63,396 nt of DNA from Cyclobacteriaceae bacterium (GCA_020832305.1 JAFIEV010000078.1:1-63396), one strand, 5' to 3'. Shown: positions 17,663 to 27,346, counted from the first letter of the stretch. The notes: generated by a model from the sequence alone, not told the origin. Translations and numbers: made by a program.

Positions 17663-19045
17663 TCAGGCATTATTGATTTCATTGATAAGTTTATGCAATG
17701 AATCTTTTGCATCACCAAACAACATTTTAGTCCTTTCGCCGAAAAATAGTGGATTTTCTATACCTGCGTAGCCCGGGTTCATACTTCTTTTAAGTACGAT
17801 TACCGTACCGGCCTGTTCTACTTCCAGTATAGGCATTCCATAAATCGGGCTGCCCGGATCTTCTTTGGCGGAAGGGTTTACCACATCATTGGCACCAATT
17901 ACCAATACTACATCGGTGGAAGCTAATTGCTGGTTGGCGTCGTCTAGTTCCAGCAATTTTGGGTAGGGCACATCGGCTTCTGCCAGTAAAACATTCATAT
18001 GGCCAGGCATTCTTCCCGCTACAGGATGGATGGCGTATTTAACATCCACCCCTTCAGCTTCGAGACTTAGCTCCAGTTCGTGGCAGGTATGTTGTGCCTG
18101 GGCCACAGCAAGGCCATAGCCGGGTACGATCATAACTTTTCCTGAGTATTTGAGCTGTATGGCGAGGTCGCCCAGCGTAGCTTCTTTTACAATTTGTTCA
18201 CGGTCTGAACCACTGGAAATACCACTGCCACTAAATCCACCGATAACAACATTAAAGAGTGATCGGTTCATAGCCTTACACATCAGTACTGTAAGAATAG
18301 TGCCTGAGGCGCCGACAAGAATACCGCCAACAATCATCACATTATTACCATAGATTAATCCGGCAATCGCCGCTGCTATTCCGGTGAAACTGTTGAGTAG
18401 CGAGATTACTACCGGCATATCTCCACCTCCGATGGGTGTTACGAAAGTCACGCCATAAACCAGACACAGGCTGAGGAGAATTAAAAACATGCTGTGGTTT
18501 GGCCCATCCTGCAGCAATATTAAAATTCCCATAGTGAGTACCGCCAGCAGCATGACCAAATTAATGATCTGAGGCTTTGGCAGTACGATGGTATCACGAA
18601 GGCTGCCATTGAGTTTACCCCAGGCAATAATGGATCCCGAAAATGAGACACTTCCTACCAGCAAGGCAAATAAAATGGTAATTATCTGACCATCCAGCAT
18701 GGAGCTTCCTGCCTCGATATTGAAAAATTCGACCACGGCGATAAGCATGGAACAGGCGCCACCCAGACCGTTGAAGAGAGAAACCATTTCAGGCATAGCG
18801 GTCATTTTAACGCGCTTGGCTGCTATGTAACCAATACTGCCACCCGTGAGCATACCTGCAACTATCCATAGGTAATTGTTATTTGTCGTTTCCATTGGAT
18901 AAAACAGGGTGATGACAATGGCGAGTGCCATGGCAGAAGCAGCCATCAAATTGCCTTTTTTGGCTGTATCGGGATGGCTGAGTCTTTTAAGACCGATTAT
19001 GAATAAAAAAATACTAATCAAATATAGTAATTCAATGATAGGCAT
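17663..19045 (-). CDS. pntB: NAD(P) transhydrogenase subunit beta
   Basis: 460-residue beta subunit of the proton-translocating transhydrogenase. The N-terminal half has about nine membrane helices. The C-terminal soluble NADP(H)-binding domain includes VPGYGLAVAQAQH, HPVAGRMPGHMNVLLAEA and DVVLVIGANDVVNP. The enzyme couples hydride transfer between NADH and NADP+ to proton movement across the inner membrane. It is the last gene of the leftward pntAA-pntAB-pntB operon, 14 bases after pntAB. Confidence 0.95.
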   Translation of the reverse strand: MPIIELLYLISIFLFIIGLKRLSHPDTAKKGNLMAASAMALAIVITLFYPMETTNNNYLWIVAGMLTGGSIGYIAAKRVKMTAMPEMVSLFNGLGGACSMLIAVVEFFNIEAGSSMLDGQIITILFALLVGSVSFSGSIIAWGKLNGSLRDTIVLPKPQIINLVMLLAVLTMGILILLQDGPNHSMFLILLSLCLVYGVTFVTPIGGGDMPVVISLLNSFTGIAAAIAGLIYGNNVMIVGGILVGASGTILTVLMCKAMNRSLFNVVIGGFSGSGISSGSDREQIVKEATLGDLAIQLKYSGKVMIVPGYGLAVAQAQHTCHELELSLEAEGVDVKYAIHPVAGRMPGHMNVLLAEADVPYPKLLELDDANQQLASTDVVLVIGANDVVNPSAKEDPGSPIYGMPILEVEQAGTVIVLKRSMNPGYAGIENPLFFGERTKMLFGDAKDSLHKLINEINNA

Positions 19046-19059
19046 AGCGGTGTGATGGG

Positions 19060-19371
19060 TTAACGTTTTTTCTTTTTAAACATATCCAGCATTCGATCGG
19101 TAACGGCAAAACCTCCTACTACATTGATCATGGCCAGTGAAATTCCTAAAAAACCGAGAATCAGCATAAGGTAATCAGTGGCATCGGCTCTTCTGATAAG
19201 GATAATAGCGCCAATAATTACTACGCCGCTGATGGCATTGGCACCCGACATTAAAGGGGTATGCAAAACCGTGGGAACCTTAGATATAACTTCCATGCCA
19301 AGCAATATGGCAAATGAAAGTATGTATATCATAAGAATGTGCTGGGAGATAAACTGATAGATGAAATCCAT
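19060..19371 (-). CDS. pntAB: NAD(P) transhydrogenase subunit alpha, part 2 (membrane)
   Basis: About 103 residues from the ATG at 19371 (MDFIYQF). An upstream in-frame start at 19419 would overlap the preceding gene and is less likely. It has three membrane helices and corresponds to the C-terminal membrane domain of PntA, split off as a separate gene as in many Bacteroidota and alphaproteobacteria. It lies between pntAA (16-base gap) and pntB (14-base gap). Confidence 0.93.
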   Translation of the reverse strand: MDFIYQFISQHILMIYILSFAILLGMEVISKVPTVLHTPLMSGANAISGVVIIGAIILIRRADATDYLMLILGFLGISLAMINVVGGFAVTDRMLDMFKKKKR

Positions 19372-19387
19372 TTCTTCTAAAATACTT

Positions 19388-20485
19388 TTATTTGTACAAT
19401 ACCTGACCTTCATAAACAACGACGGCCGATTTCAAAATTTCATTATTGAGGTCCAGTTCCAGTTCTTTCTCTTTGAGACAAACTTTGAGAAAATTCTGTA
19501 CGTTTTTGCTGAATAACTGACTGGCATGCTGTGGTACGGTAGCGGCCAGGTCTGAATCACCGATTATGGTTACACCATTGTAGATAACCGTTTCTTTATC
19601 CTTGCTCATTTCGCAGTTACCACCGGTAGAAGAGGCGAGGTCTATAATAACAGAGCCCGGTTTCATTTGATCTACCATTTCACGGCTGATGATCCTGGGT
19701 GCAGCCTTGCCTCTGACCTGAGCCGTTGTAATAATTACATCGGCAGCGGCGGCCCTTTCGGCAAGCAGGGCTTTTTGTTTTTGTTTAAACTCTTCGGTTT
19801 GTTCTACCGCATATCCTCCGGCGCTTTTGTCATCTTTTGCTCCTTCAACCTCTATAAATTTTGCCCCCAGGCTTTGTACTTCTTCCTTGGCGGCAGCCCT
19901 GGTATCTGAAGCTTCCACAATGGCTCCCAGCCTGCGGGCGGTTGCGATGGCTTGTAAACCGGCTACACCAGCGCCGATAATCAGCACCCTTGCAGGCGGT
20001 ATGCTGCCAGCTGCCGTGGTTAACATGGGGAAATATCTGGGTAAATAACCGGCAGCCATTAGTACAGCTTTATAGCCGGCAATGGAGGCCATTGATGACA
20101 ATACGTCCATCGACTGGGCAATGGTAATCCTGGGTATCATATCGAGGCTGATGGCACTGAGTTTGTGTTCAGCCACCTCATTTACCTTTTCGAGGCTGAA
20201 GTAAGGTTGAAACTGGGAAATCAATAGTGCATTTGCCTTCATGCTTGCCATATCTTCAAGGGCAGGCGGATAAATGCTGATCAGTATATCACATGAACTG
20301 AGTACTTCCCTCCGGCTTTTTTCTGTTGCACCGGCGTCAAAATATAGCTGGTCTGAAAAATTGGCAAGATGTCCGCAGCCAGGTTCAAACAAAAATTCAT
20401 TTCCGGCAGCAGTTAATTGCCTGACCAGATCGGGTACAACGGAAACCCGTGCATCTGCTTGTTCTTTAACGATTCCTATTTTCAT
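19388..20485 (-). CDS. pntAA: NAD(P) transhydrogenase subunit alpha, part 1 (NAD-binding)
   Basis: 365-residue soluble NAD(H)-binding domain I, related to alanine dehydrogenase. Key segments are the N-terminal KEQADARVSVVPDLV, the Rossmann motif LIIGAGVAGLQAIATARRLGA and DLASSTGGNCEMS. It is the first gene of the pnt operon. A CAAACTTA (minus-strand TAAGTTTG) at 20538-20545 matches the Bacteroidota -7 consensus and may be its promoter. Confidence 0.95.
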   Translation of the reverse strand: MKIGIVKEQADARVSVVPDLVRQLTAAGNEFLFEPGCGHLANFSDQLYFDAGATEKSRREVLSSCDILISIYPPALEDMASMKANALLISQFQPYFSLEKVNEVAEHKLSAISLDMIPRITIAQSMDVLSSMASIAGYKAVLMAAGYLPRYFPMLTTAAGSIPPARVLIIGAGVAGLQAIATARRLGAIVEASDTRAAAKEEVQSLGAKFIEVEGAKDDKSAGGYAVEQTEEFKQKQKALLAERAAAADVIITTAQVRGKAAPRIISREMVDQMKPGSVIIDLASSTGGNCEMSKDKETVIYNGVTIIGDSDLAATVPQHASQLFSKNVQNFLKVCLKEKELELDLNNEILKSAVVVYEGQVLYK

Positions 20486-20537
20486 ATAAAAAGCTTAAAA
20501 AGTACAAGTTTAGCGCATGTTTTCTGTTTAGCGCCTG

Positions 20538-20545
20538 CAAACTTA
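20538..20545 (-). promoter_or_regulatory. Possible -7 element for the pnt operon
   Basis: On the minus strand this reads TAAGTTTG, an exact match to TAnnTTTG, 53 bases upstream of the pntAA ATG. A good TTG -33 partner at the usual spacing is not obvious, so the call is tentative. Confidence 0.45.
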
Positions 20546-20577
20546 AACATTCAAATTGAGTTTTGAAATTTTTAGGG

Positions 20578-20608
20578 TTGTCTTTAGGTTGATCTTATGA
20601 TATATTTG
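20578..20608 (+). promoter_or_regulatory. Bacteroidota-type promoter for the small secreted protein
   Basis: TTG at 20578-20580, a 20-base spacer and TATATTTG at 20601-20608 match the Bacteroidota primary-sigma pattern TTG-N19-21-TAnnTTTG. It faces the ORF starting at 20667 and shares the intergenic region with the divergent pnt operon. Confidence 0.7.
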
Positions 20609-20666
20609 CACTTCATTGATGCATTGTAAACTTGCAAAGATGCTGTTTTAACGAAAATCTGAAAAA

Positions 20667-21164
20667 ATGAAATATATACTCTCTTTATCCCTGATTATAT
20701 TGTTTTGTGATTATGGCCTGAGCCAGAATTTTTCTGTTTATAAAGACTTTAAATTTGCCCGGCCTGAGCAATACCGCGAACAGGAGCAGATGGCCCTTGA
20801 GGCATCTAAATTTATTTTGAGCACAAAGCATACACAGGAAAATACAGAAAGGCTCTATGCCATTCAATTCATGATGAAATGGATGGAAGGAACCCCCGAT
20901 CACAACCTTGAAATCAAGCCATGGCTTGCGGGAATAATGAAAACAGATCAGTTTTTATATCCGGTAGGACTTGCAGCGCTTACGCGTGTGGCACTTGATG
21001 AAAAATTAGGAAAGCCCGAAGGTGACAAATTTCAGTTAGAGGCGGCAAATCTCATTGCTGATTATGTTGGCACCAAGGAATACAGCATCAGGGCACGATC
21101 AACTGTTAAAAAATTTATGCAGGCAAAGGAAGAGGGCAAGCTGAAGGAATTTATTGAAAATTAA
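20667..21164 (+). CDS. Secreted hypothetical protein, helical
   Basis: I do not recognise this 165-residue protein. A clear signal peptide (hydrophobic MKYILSLSLIILFC, likely cleaved near GLSQ) is followed by a mostly helical, highly charged domain ending KEEGKLKEFIEN. There are no cysteines in the mature part and no known motif. It has a good promoter 59 bases upstream and stands alone between the divergent pnt operon and a convergent TPR gene whose stop is only eight bases away. Confidence 0.75.
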   Translation: MKYILSLSLIILFCDYGLSQNFSVYKDFKFARPEQYREQEQMALEASKFILSTKHTQENTERLYAIQFMMKWMEGTPDHNLEIKPWLAGIMKTDQFLYPVGLAALTRVALDEKLGKPEGDKFQLEAANLIADYVGTKEYSIRARSTVKKFMQAKEEGKLKEFIEN

Positions 21165-21172
21165 TTTTAATT

Positions 21173-22795
21173 TTAAGGCAGAGCATGTAAAAGTGATACA
21201 TCTGCCTGACGCCAATTATCTTTGAGTTGTTTTTTGGCTGCCTCGAGAATTCCTTGTTTACCACTTTGATGTGCCAGCAACACCATAGTATGCAATACCT
21301 TTGTATTTGCAGGGTATTTTTTTAATGTATGTTGGATTCGGGCCAGGGCCTCTTCTGTTTCGCCGGTATCTGCCAGTAATTTTGAAAGATTTACAGACTC
21401 CAGGCCTGGCAATAATTGAGGTGCCATTTGTTCGTACACCTTTTCATGGATTTCGCTTGCTTTTCGCAATGATGCCAGGGCTTCGTTTTTATTCCCTTCA
21501 GCAATTTCAATCTGGGCACCGAGCCAAAGTGCAAGAATTTCAGCGCGGAGTATATCTTCTTCCGTGGGATTTCCTGTCAGGCTGGCAGCTGTAAAATACA
21601 GGGGGTTAAAAGGAGCCTTTTTGCGTTGGATTGCCATATTTTTTTGTTCAACAAGCTGCATAAGGTGCCATTTAGCTTTATTTATGTCACTTTTCGCGAG
21701 GTGATGACGGCCATCGAGGTAATGGGCCAGGCATTTAATGTACACAGGAAGTTCCTGCAAGGGCACCTCCATACCGCCGGCCGGGCTGTCCCATTGTTCA
21801 GTAACCATCAGGTAAGTCGATTTGCAAAGTAAAAGGTAGTGCCGCGATAAGGCACTGCGGCTGTATTGTGCAAAGGTATTCATTTGGCGAAGTCGGGTGA
21901 GGGCTTCTTCATATTTTCCCTGCATGAGTAACCCATACAGTTCTGCCCATAATGCATGGAAAAAAAGATCGTCGATGGCTCCCTTGCGGGAACTTCTCTG
22001 TTTTTCTGATAAGGCAAACGCAGCTGCATTTGCCTCAGTAAAGTCTTTCCACATTCCTGTGGCAGCCATAGGCCGGGAGGCGACATGTCTTGCCATTACT
22101 GATGCAGATGCTGCCTGCTGAAACTGTTTCGCGGTTTCTGTAAGTACACCTTTTGCATCAATTGCCGGGGAAGCCAGGATTTTGCAAAACATCGCGCCAG
22201 GGTGTTTAGGGGACTGATCCAGTACTTTTTGGGCCGTTTTTAAAGCTACTCCGGCCGAGGCCTGTTCATTTTTAACCAGGAATTTTTCGAGGTGATGCAA
22301 GGCATACCAGGCAAGGGCTTCTGTTTCGTTTTGATGATGTAGATAAAGCTTCTCATAGGCATTTGACAAAGCTGTATCTTTTTGGTATTCAGTGCCTTTG
22401 TCTTTGCTGAAGATGATTTCTGCTATTTTCAGCATGTCTTTTTCAAGCGAAGATTCTGCTTTAGCCAGTCTTTTATCTTCTGTTACTGCTAATTTATATA
22501 AAGCAGCCTGCCCTCCGGTCATTTGGGTTTCTCCGGTAAAAGGCCTGTAGTAACTCATAGCCTCACCCCATGCCGCCATGGCAAAATTGGGGTCAAGCAG
22601 TTGTGCCATACTGAAATTTTCTGCAGCTTCTTTATAGTCCATTGCATAGAGTAGGAGGAGGCCTTTATCAAAATATGACATTGCTGCGTCGCTGCCACGA
22701 TAGCGGGTCTGCACTTCTCCATAACCGGTCTCTTGTGCATCAACGTGATACGTTGCACAGATTAAAAGAAATAATACAATACATTTTCGATACAT
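21173..22795 (-). CDS. Secreted TPR-repeat protein
   Basis: About 540 residues from the ATG at 22795; a longer frame to 22837 would overlap the rhomboid gene and puts extra residues before the signal peptide. The signal peptide is MYRKCIVLFLLICATYHVDA. TPR-like helix pairs run through most of the protein, such as AMDYKEAAENFSMAQLLDPNFAMAAWGEA near the N-terminus and the C-terminal GETEEALARIQHTLKKYP. It is probably a periplasmic or surface scaffold. It is the last gene of a leftward operon after polyprenyl synthase and rhomboid. Confidence 0.82.
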   Translation of the reverse strand: MYRKCIVLFLLICATYHVDAQETGYGEVQTRYRGSDAAMSYFDKGLLLLYAMDYKEAAENFSMAQLLDPNFAMAAWGEAMSYYRPFTGETQMTGGQAALYKLAVTEDKRLAKAESSLEKDMLKIAEIIFSKDKGTEYQKDTALSNAYEKLYLHHQNETEALAWYALHHLEKFLVKNEQASAGVALKTAQKVLDQSPKHPGAMFCKILASPAIDAKGVLTETAKQFQQAASASVMARHVASRPMAATGMWKDFTEANAAAFALSEKQRSSRKGAIDDLFFHALWAELYGLLMQGKYEEALTRLRQMNTFAQYSRSALSRHYLLLCKSTYLMVTEQWDSPAGGMEVPLQELPVYIKCLAHYLDGRHHLAKSDINKAKWHLMQLVEQKNMAIQRKKAPFNPLYFTAASLTGNPTEEDILRAEILALWLGAQIEIAEGNKNEALASLRKASEIHEKVYEQMAPQLLPGLESVNLSKLLADTGETEEALARIQHTLKKYPANTKVLHTMVLLAHQSGKQGILEAAKKQLKDNWRQADVSLLHALP

Positions 22796-22830
22796 GATAA
22801 GCTCGGTTTTGGATGAATAAATTGAAATTA

Positions 22831-23457
22831 CTACCAAAAAGTGGCAAATTCAATTATTTTTTCCACAAAACTAACCAAAACAGCAGGCCGGAGCAAAATG
22901 GTTAACACCACGCCATACAAGGCTCCGTAAAAATGTGCGTCGTGGTTGATATGATCCGACATTTTTTTACCCAGATATAAAGAATAAATCAGGTAGAGGG
23001 CACCTAAAATAAAAGCAGGGATGCAAATGGCAAAATACAGACAAATTGAACTTGTGGGTCGGTGCAAAATTGCCGCAAACAATACGGCAGAAACACCACC
23101 AGAAGAGCCCAAAGAATTGTAAAAAGATTCTTTGCGGTATTTAAAATAATTAGGTATATCTGCTATTATAATACCGCCGGCAAACAAAATGATATAATAA
23201 ATATAACCTAAATAGCCAAATAGATAATAAAAATCATTTTCAACCACATTGCCAAAAAAGTACAGGGCAATCATATTGAACAGAAGATGCACCAAATCTT
23301 TATGGATAAAACCCGATAATAAAAAGCGGTCATATTGCTTTTTGGTGTAAATCATATACGGGTTGAAAATCATCCGGTTTTGCCATTTGACGTTTTTAAG
23401 GCTCAAAAGGCTGATCAGCGAAATGGCAATGATTATAAGGAGGGTTAGGTTAATCAT
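22831..23457 (-). CDS. Rhomboid-family intramembrane serine protease
   Basis: 208-residue, six-helix membrane protein. The rhomboid features are HLLFNM (oxyanion-site His and Asn), the Gly-x-Ser-Gly motif in GSSGGVS with the nucleophilic Ser, and the catalytic His in HDAHFYGALYG. It is predicted to cleave membrane proteins within or near the bilayer; its substrate is unknown. It starts 15 bases after the polyprenyl synthase stop and is followed 35 bases later by the secreted TPR gene. Confidence 0.88.
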   Translation of the reverse strand: MINLTLLIIIAISLISLLSLKNVKWQNRMIFNPYMIYTKKQYDRFLLSGFIHKDLVHLLFNMIALYFFGNVVENDFYYLFGYLGYIYYIILFAGGIIIADIPNYFKYRKESFYNSLGSSGGVSAVLFAAILHRPTSSICLYFAICIPAFILGALYLIYSLYLGKKMSDHINHDAHFYGALYGVVLTILLRPAVLVSFVEKIIEFATFW

Positions 23458-23472
23458 AAGAAAATATCTGAT

Positions 23473-24453
23473 TTACTTTTCCCTTTGAATAAGTTGCTTT
23501 GCGAAATTTTTGAGACGGTCAATACTTTCAAGGTTACCGCCTTCAATCTCATCGAGTTTTTTAAAGGCCAGCTCATAATAGGCATTCATTTTATCTTCTG
23601 CTTCTTTTCTTACAGACAACTTATTGTATATCGCCGTAATTGCATCTACTTTTTCGGAATTATTGAACGTTTTAGCCTCCAGCCATTTTTTAAGCTCTTT
23701 GGCATCTTTTCCACTTGCTTTTTCCCGGGCCTTAATGAGCAAAAAGGTTTTTTTATTGCTTATAATATCGCCACCAACCTGTTTGCCGAATTTTTCTTTG
23801 TTGGCATATACATCGAGTATATCGTCCATGAGCTGAAAACCTATGCCCAAATGTACGCCAAAATCGTATAGTCTACGACTGTCACGTGCATCTGCTCCGG
23901 CAAGAATGGCACCCATTTCAAGGCTAAAACCAAGCAATACCGCTGTTTTAAGTCTTATCATATCGATGTATTCTGAATCAGAAACGCCATTTCTGCTTTC
24001 AAAATTCATATCAATTTGCTGTCCCTCGCAAACTTCGGCGGCACATTGATTAAACTTTTGCAAAATGGTTCTCAGATGAGCAGGTTCAACATCGAGCAGA
24101 AGATCATAAGCTTTCACCAGCATTACATCCCCGGATAAAATGGCAACGTTTTCGCTCCATCTTTCGTGTACGGTGGCTTTCCCTCTCCTGAGCGGCGCCT
24201 TGTCCATGATGTCATCGTGCATCAGTGTAAAGTTGTGGAATACTTCTACAGCCAGTGCGGGCTTAACCACAGCCTCTACATCATCCTTAAAAATGCTGTA
24301 ACCCAATAGGGTAAGCAATGGCCTCATTTTTTTGCCTCCCAATGACAAAATGTACTTAATTGGATCGTAAAGTTCAGCGGGCTCCTTGCCAAATTGCAGT
24401 TTGTGAATTTCTTTTTCCAGCAAATTCAGTTTTTCTTTTAAAAAATGTTCCAT
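23473..24453 (-). CDS. Polyprenyl diphosphate synthase
   Basis: 326-residue trans-prenyltransferase. The first aspartate-rich motif is HDDIMDKAPLRRG and the second is QLMDDILDVY, with GGDIISNKKTFL after it. The enzyme condenses isopentenyl diphosphate with an allylic diphosphate in the cytoplasm. Chain length cannot be fixed from the sequence, but the lycopene cyclase gene next to it makes geranylgeranyl diphosphate for carotenoids a reasonable guess. It heads the operon with rhomboid and TPR genes. Confidence 0.92.
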   Translation of the reverse strand: MEHFLKEKLNLLEKEIHKLQFGKEPAELYDPIKYILSLGGKKMRPLLTLLGYSIFKDDVEAVVKPALAVEVFHNFTLMHDDIMDKAPLRRGKATVHERWSENVAILSGDVMLVKAYDLLLDVEPAHLRTILQKFNQCAAEVCEGQQIDMNFESRNGVSDSEYIDMIRLKTAVLLGFSLEMGAILAGADARDSRRLYDFGVHLGIGFQLMDDILDVYANKEKFGKQVGGDIISNKKTFLLIKAREKASGKDAKELKKWLEAKTFNNSEKVDAITAIYNKLSVRKEAEDKMNAYYELAFKKLDEIEGGNLESIDRLKNFAKQLIQREK

Positions 24454-24576
24454 TCAAAGAGAGTTCAAATTAGATAGAGTAAATGAGGACTTAAATATGA
24501 ATCTATTTTCAGACAAAATTATTATTAAACCGTGTTTTTTTATAAGTTTTGGGGCATTAATTGCTTTGATTTTGTT

Positions 24577-25761
24577 CTAATTTGCTGTTTTCCAGATATC
24601 TGATGGTGGTCTTTTTCGAAATATTACCCAACCCATAGCCTGCATAAACGTGAGTACAGGCACACTCCACATTACGGGAATATCTTCCATCAAAGTGGTT
24701 TTTTCTTCGAGAAATTTTAAAATGCGGGCCGGTGGGTTTTTTTCAAACAGGCATCTGAATACTTTATCTGCCGGATGGGTGTTGTTTTGCAAGACGTGCA
24801 ACAAAGTACTGTCGTACAAAAGAAATCTGTGGTTGACATGTTGTAAAACGGATTTGGAGGGAAATCCATTTTTGTGGATGTCTCTGGAAAGGGCATCTGA
24901 AAATTCCTGTACCCTGGCAAAAGTATAACCGGTCGAAGGCTTTGTAAGCCCGGCTGAAGTACCGAGGTTAAATATTCTTTTCCCATCTTTTGATGGAATA
25001 GGAAGATCTGTCATGGGAATGGCACCTTTTTCTATGTGTTTGATTTCGTAGGGTTGATTGCCCAGGTGGCGCTGAATGTATTCTTTTAAATGAATGTCGT
25101 ATACTTCATCTTCGAGAACTGCCGGTGAAAAGATGGTGTATTCTATGAGGGCATTTTTGTCGTCATATGGCAGAACATAGAAAAACCGGGTTTGGCCTTT
25201 CTGATCTGTTTCAAAATCCATAAATACGGGTTTTTCGGGATCAAAAGCAGGGGCTGATGTGCGAATTTCCCAGCCTTTGAAATGTTGCAACATAAAATGG
25301 TGGCTTTTGGGAATTCCATCCTTTAACATTTTAGGAATGCTGCTGAAAACCATATTAGAAGTGTATCGACTGCCATTTGTATACACGATTGCTTGATTTT
25401 CTGATTCTTCTATTTTAGTTACCTTTTCATTTACCCAGTGCAGGTTTTGATTTGCCTCTAAGATCTTTTTGTTATAATTATAAAAATCAAGTCCCCTTAC
25501 CATTTTGTATTTGTAGGGCAAAATGTTCATGAATGATTCGTAGCCATCGGCCCTGAAGATTACTTTATCCCATTTTTTAATAACAATATCTTCATAAAAA
25601 CCCGGTTTTGATTCCCAGAAACACCATGTACGATCGTTCTTTTTTTTATCGTCGGGATCCAGCAGGAGTATTTTTAGTTTTTGATTTTCTGACAGACGGG
25701 CGGCAAGGCTCAGGCCTGATAATCCGGCGCCTGCAATAATAATATCAAAGTCGGTATTCAT
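24577..25761 (-). CDS. crtY: Lycopene cyclase
   Basis: 394-residue lycopene beta-cyclase-type flavoprotein. It begins with the FAD-binding motif DIIIAGAGLSGLSLAARL and has the family motif DRTWCFWE near residue 45, plus LGTSAGLTKPSTGYTF in the C-terminal half. It forms beta-ionone rings on lycopene. A polyprenyl synthase gene follows in the same orientation after 123 bases. Phytoene synthase and desaturase are not in the window. The gene symbol rests on family resemblance. Confidence 0.85.
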   Translation of the reverse strand: MNTDFDIIIAGAGLSGLSLAARLSENQKLKILLLDPDDKKKNDRTWCFWESKPGFYEDIVIKKWDKVIFRADGYESFMNILPYKYKMVRGLDFYNYNKKILEANQNLHWVNEKVTKIEESENQAIVYTNGSRYTSNMVFSSIPKMLKDGIPKSHHFMLQHFKGWEIRTSAPAFDPEKPVFMDFETDQKGQTRFFYVLPYDDKNALIEYTIFSPAVLEDEVYDIHLKEYIQRHLGNQPYEIKHIEKGAIPMTDLPIPSKDGKRIFNLGTSAGLTKPSTGYTFARVQEFSDALSRDIHKNGFPSKSVLQHVNHRFLLYDSTLLHVLQNNTHPADKVFRCLFEKNPPARILKFLEEKTTLMEDIPVMWSVPVLTFMQAMGWVIFRKRPPSDIWKTAN

Positions 25762-25930
25762 CTGTTTATAATTTGTTTTTCACTGGTCAGGACCTGTTTC
25801 AAAAGTGAGTAAAGCCAGTCACAATCTATATTCAGGAAAACATCTAATCATATCTTCAGGTTGTCAGAGAAACCTTAACGCCCGGATAATTCATGAATAT
25901 TTTCCTTCTGAATCTTTAAGCCTGAGTTTT

Positions 25931-26551
25931 TCAGGAGATCACTTCATATACTTTTTTTGCGCCTGATTTTCCTTTAATGGGAATATGATAATACCTTCCA
26001 AAAACAAATTTCTCATGGGTTTTAGTATATAATTCTTCTGAAACCAGAAAAGTAGTTAAAAGTTCACGGTTTGCCTCTTCTATTCTATGTGCTACGTTTA
26101 CTGCATCACCTACAGCGGCAAATTTTTCCATGCCTTCATAGCCCAGTGATCCGATAATTACCCGGCCGCAATGCGCGCCGATTCTGATCTTAAAAGGGTG
26201 ACCTGCGATTTTGGTGGTCCTTTTGGCAAAGGGAAGAAAGTTCTGCACGATATCAATACCGGCTCTTATTCCGTGAAATCTGTGATTTTTGTCCTGAGAT
26301 AAGCCAAAAATGGCAAGAATGCCATCACCGAAATAATCGAGAATATGGCCTTTGTGGCTTTTAATAATACATCCAATAAAATTGTAATAGTCCTTTAGCA
26401 CAAACATAACTTCATTTGGGCTATGCTGAGCCGCAAAAGAGGTATAACCCTGCAGGTCTATAAACAGGATGGTAGCAGTAATTTCCTGTCCAATTTTTTG
26501 AAGTTCAACATCTTGCTGGACATTTTGAAAAAGCTTGTTTTTAATACTCAT
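25931..26551 (-). CDS. Stand-alone class III adenylate/guanylate cyclase domain protein
   Basis: 206 residues consisting almost entirely of a class III nucleotide cyclase domain, without membrane or sensor domains. The first metal-binding Asp is in LFIDLQGYTSF and the second in DYFGDGILAIFG. The region IGAHCGRVIIGSLG and the transition-state pair in NVAHRIEEAN are present. It likely makes cAMP or cGMP, but the residues I can read do not settle which. It is flanked by the carotenoid genes and by a terminator at 26683-26715. Confidence 0.85.
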   Translation of the reverse strand: MSIKNKLFQNVQQDVELQKIGQEITATILFIDLQGYTSFAAQHSPNEVMFVLKDYYNFIGCIIKSHKGHILDYFGDGILAIFGLSQDKNHRFHGIRAGIDIVQNFLPFAKRTTKIAGHPFKIRIGAHCGRVIIGSLGYEGMEKFAAVGDAVNVAHRIEEANRELLTTFLVSEELYTKTHEKFVFGRYYHIPIKGKSGAKKVYEVIS

Positions 26552-26682
26552 TTCAAACCTTAAAAATCGATTGAATTTAACCGGGCTTTGAATATAAATA
26601 ATTTTTACCTATGCCTGTATGTAAATAATTGAAGTTCCCAATAATTGGTGTTGAAATAAGTTGTAATGTGAAATGAGAAGAC

Positions 26683-26715
26683 ACAAAAAAAGCTGCCGGA
26701 GCAGCTTTTTTTGTG
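26683..26715. terminator. Strong bidirectional terminator hairpin
   Basis: A long stem, CACAAAAAAAGCTGC with GCAGCTTTTTTTGTG around a CGGA loop, lies 14 bases beyond the YceI stop. T runs occur on both strands, so it can stop transcription from either side; its position fits termination of the yceI-type gene. Confidence 0.85.
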
Positions 26716-26728
26716 CACAAATATTTTC

Positions 26729-27346
26729 TTATGGATTCATGCTCTTTTTGGAAGCCACCAGATGGATGTCCAGATCAAAATTGTCATAAATCATTTTGTC
26801 GCCAAGGTTATCAAAGAACGAACCAGATCCGTATTTTACATCAAATTTAGCTCTGTTGATGGTTACGGTAGCAGTTGCATCAACTTCAGCTCCTTTAGTG
26901 CGGATTACCGCAGGAAATTCAATGGCTTCTGTTTTACCTTTGATGGTTATGTTTCCTTTAACATGATAATTGTCGCCGTCTTTTTTACTTACTTCAGTGA
27001 TTACGAAATTGGCTCTGGGAAATTTTTCAATGCCAAAGAAATCATCTGATTTGAGGTGACCTGTCAGTTTCTGGTTGGTGCCCGGATCTTTGATATCTTC
27101 AACTGTTAAAGAGGTCATATCAACGACAAAAGAACCTCCGGTCAATTGACCATTGTCCATAATAAGCGAAGCATTGTCCAACTTAATTTTGCCATAATGC
27201 TCTCCGGTAACTTTTTTGCCATTCCACTTAATTTCACTTTTGTTTACATCAGCGGTGAAAGTTTCTTTGGCATCATTTTCGGCCTTGAGGCCAAAGGTAA
27301 CAGCCAGTGTGGCCATTATCAAGGTAAGTACTTTTAATAGTTTCAT
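26729..27346 (-). CDS. YceI-family periplasmic protein
   Basis: 205-residue secreted protein of the YceI lipocalin-like family. The signal peptide is MKLLKVLTLIMATLAVTFGLKA. The family pattern is visible as DVNKSEIKWNGKKVTGEHYGKI, VVDMTSLTVEDI and GHLKSDDFFGIEKFPRANFV. YceI proteins bind isoprenoid-type lipids, and the neighbouring carotenoid and polyprenyl genes make an isoprenoid ligand attractive but unproven. A MarR-type regulator lies 92 bases upstream in the same orientation. Confidence 0.92.
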   Translation of the reverse strand: MKLLKVLTLIMATLAVTFGLKAENDAKETFTADVNKSEIKWNGKKVTGEHYGKIKLDNASLIMDNGQLTGGSFVVDMTSLTVEDIKDPGTNQKLTGHLKSDDFFGIEKFPRANFVITEVSKKDGDNYHVKGNITIKGKTEAIEFPAVIRTKGAEVDATATVTINRAKFDVKYGSGSFFDNLGDKMIYDNFDLDIHLVASKKSMNP

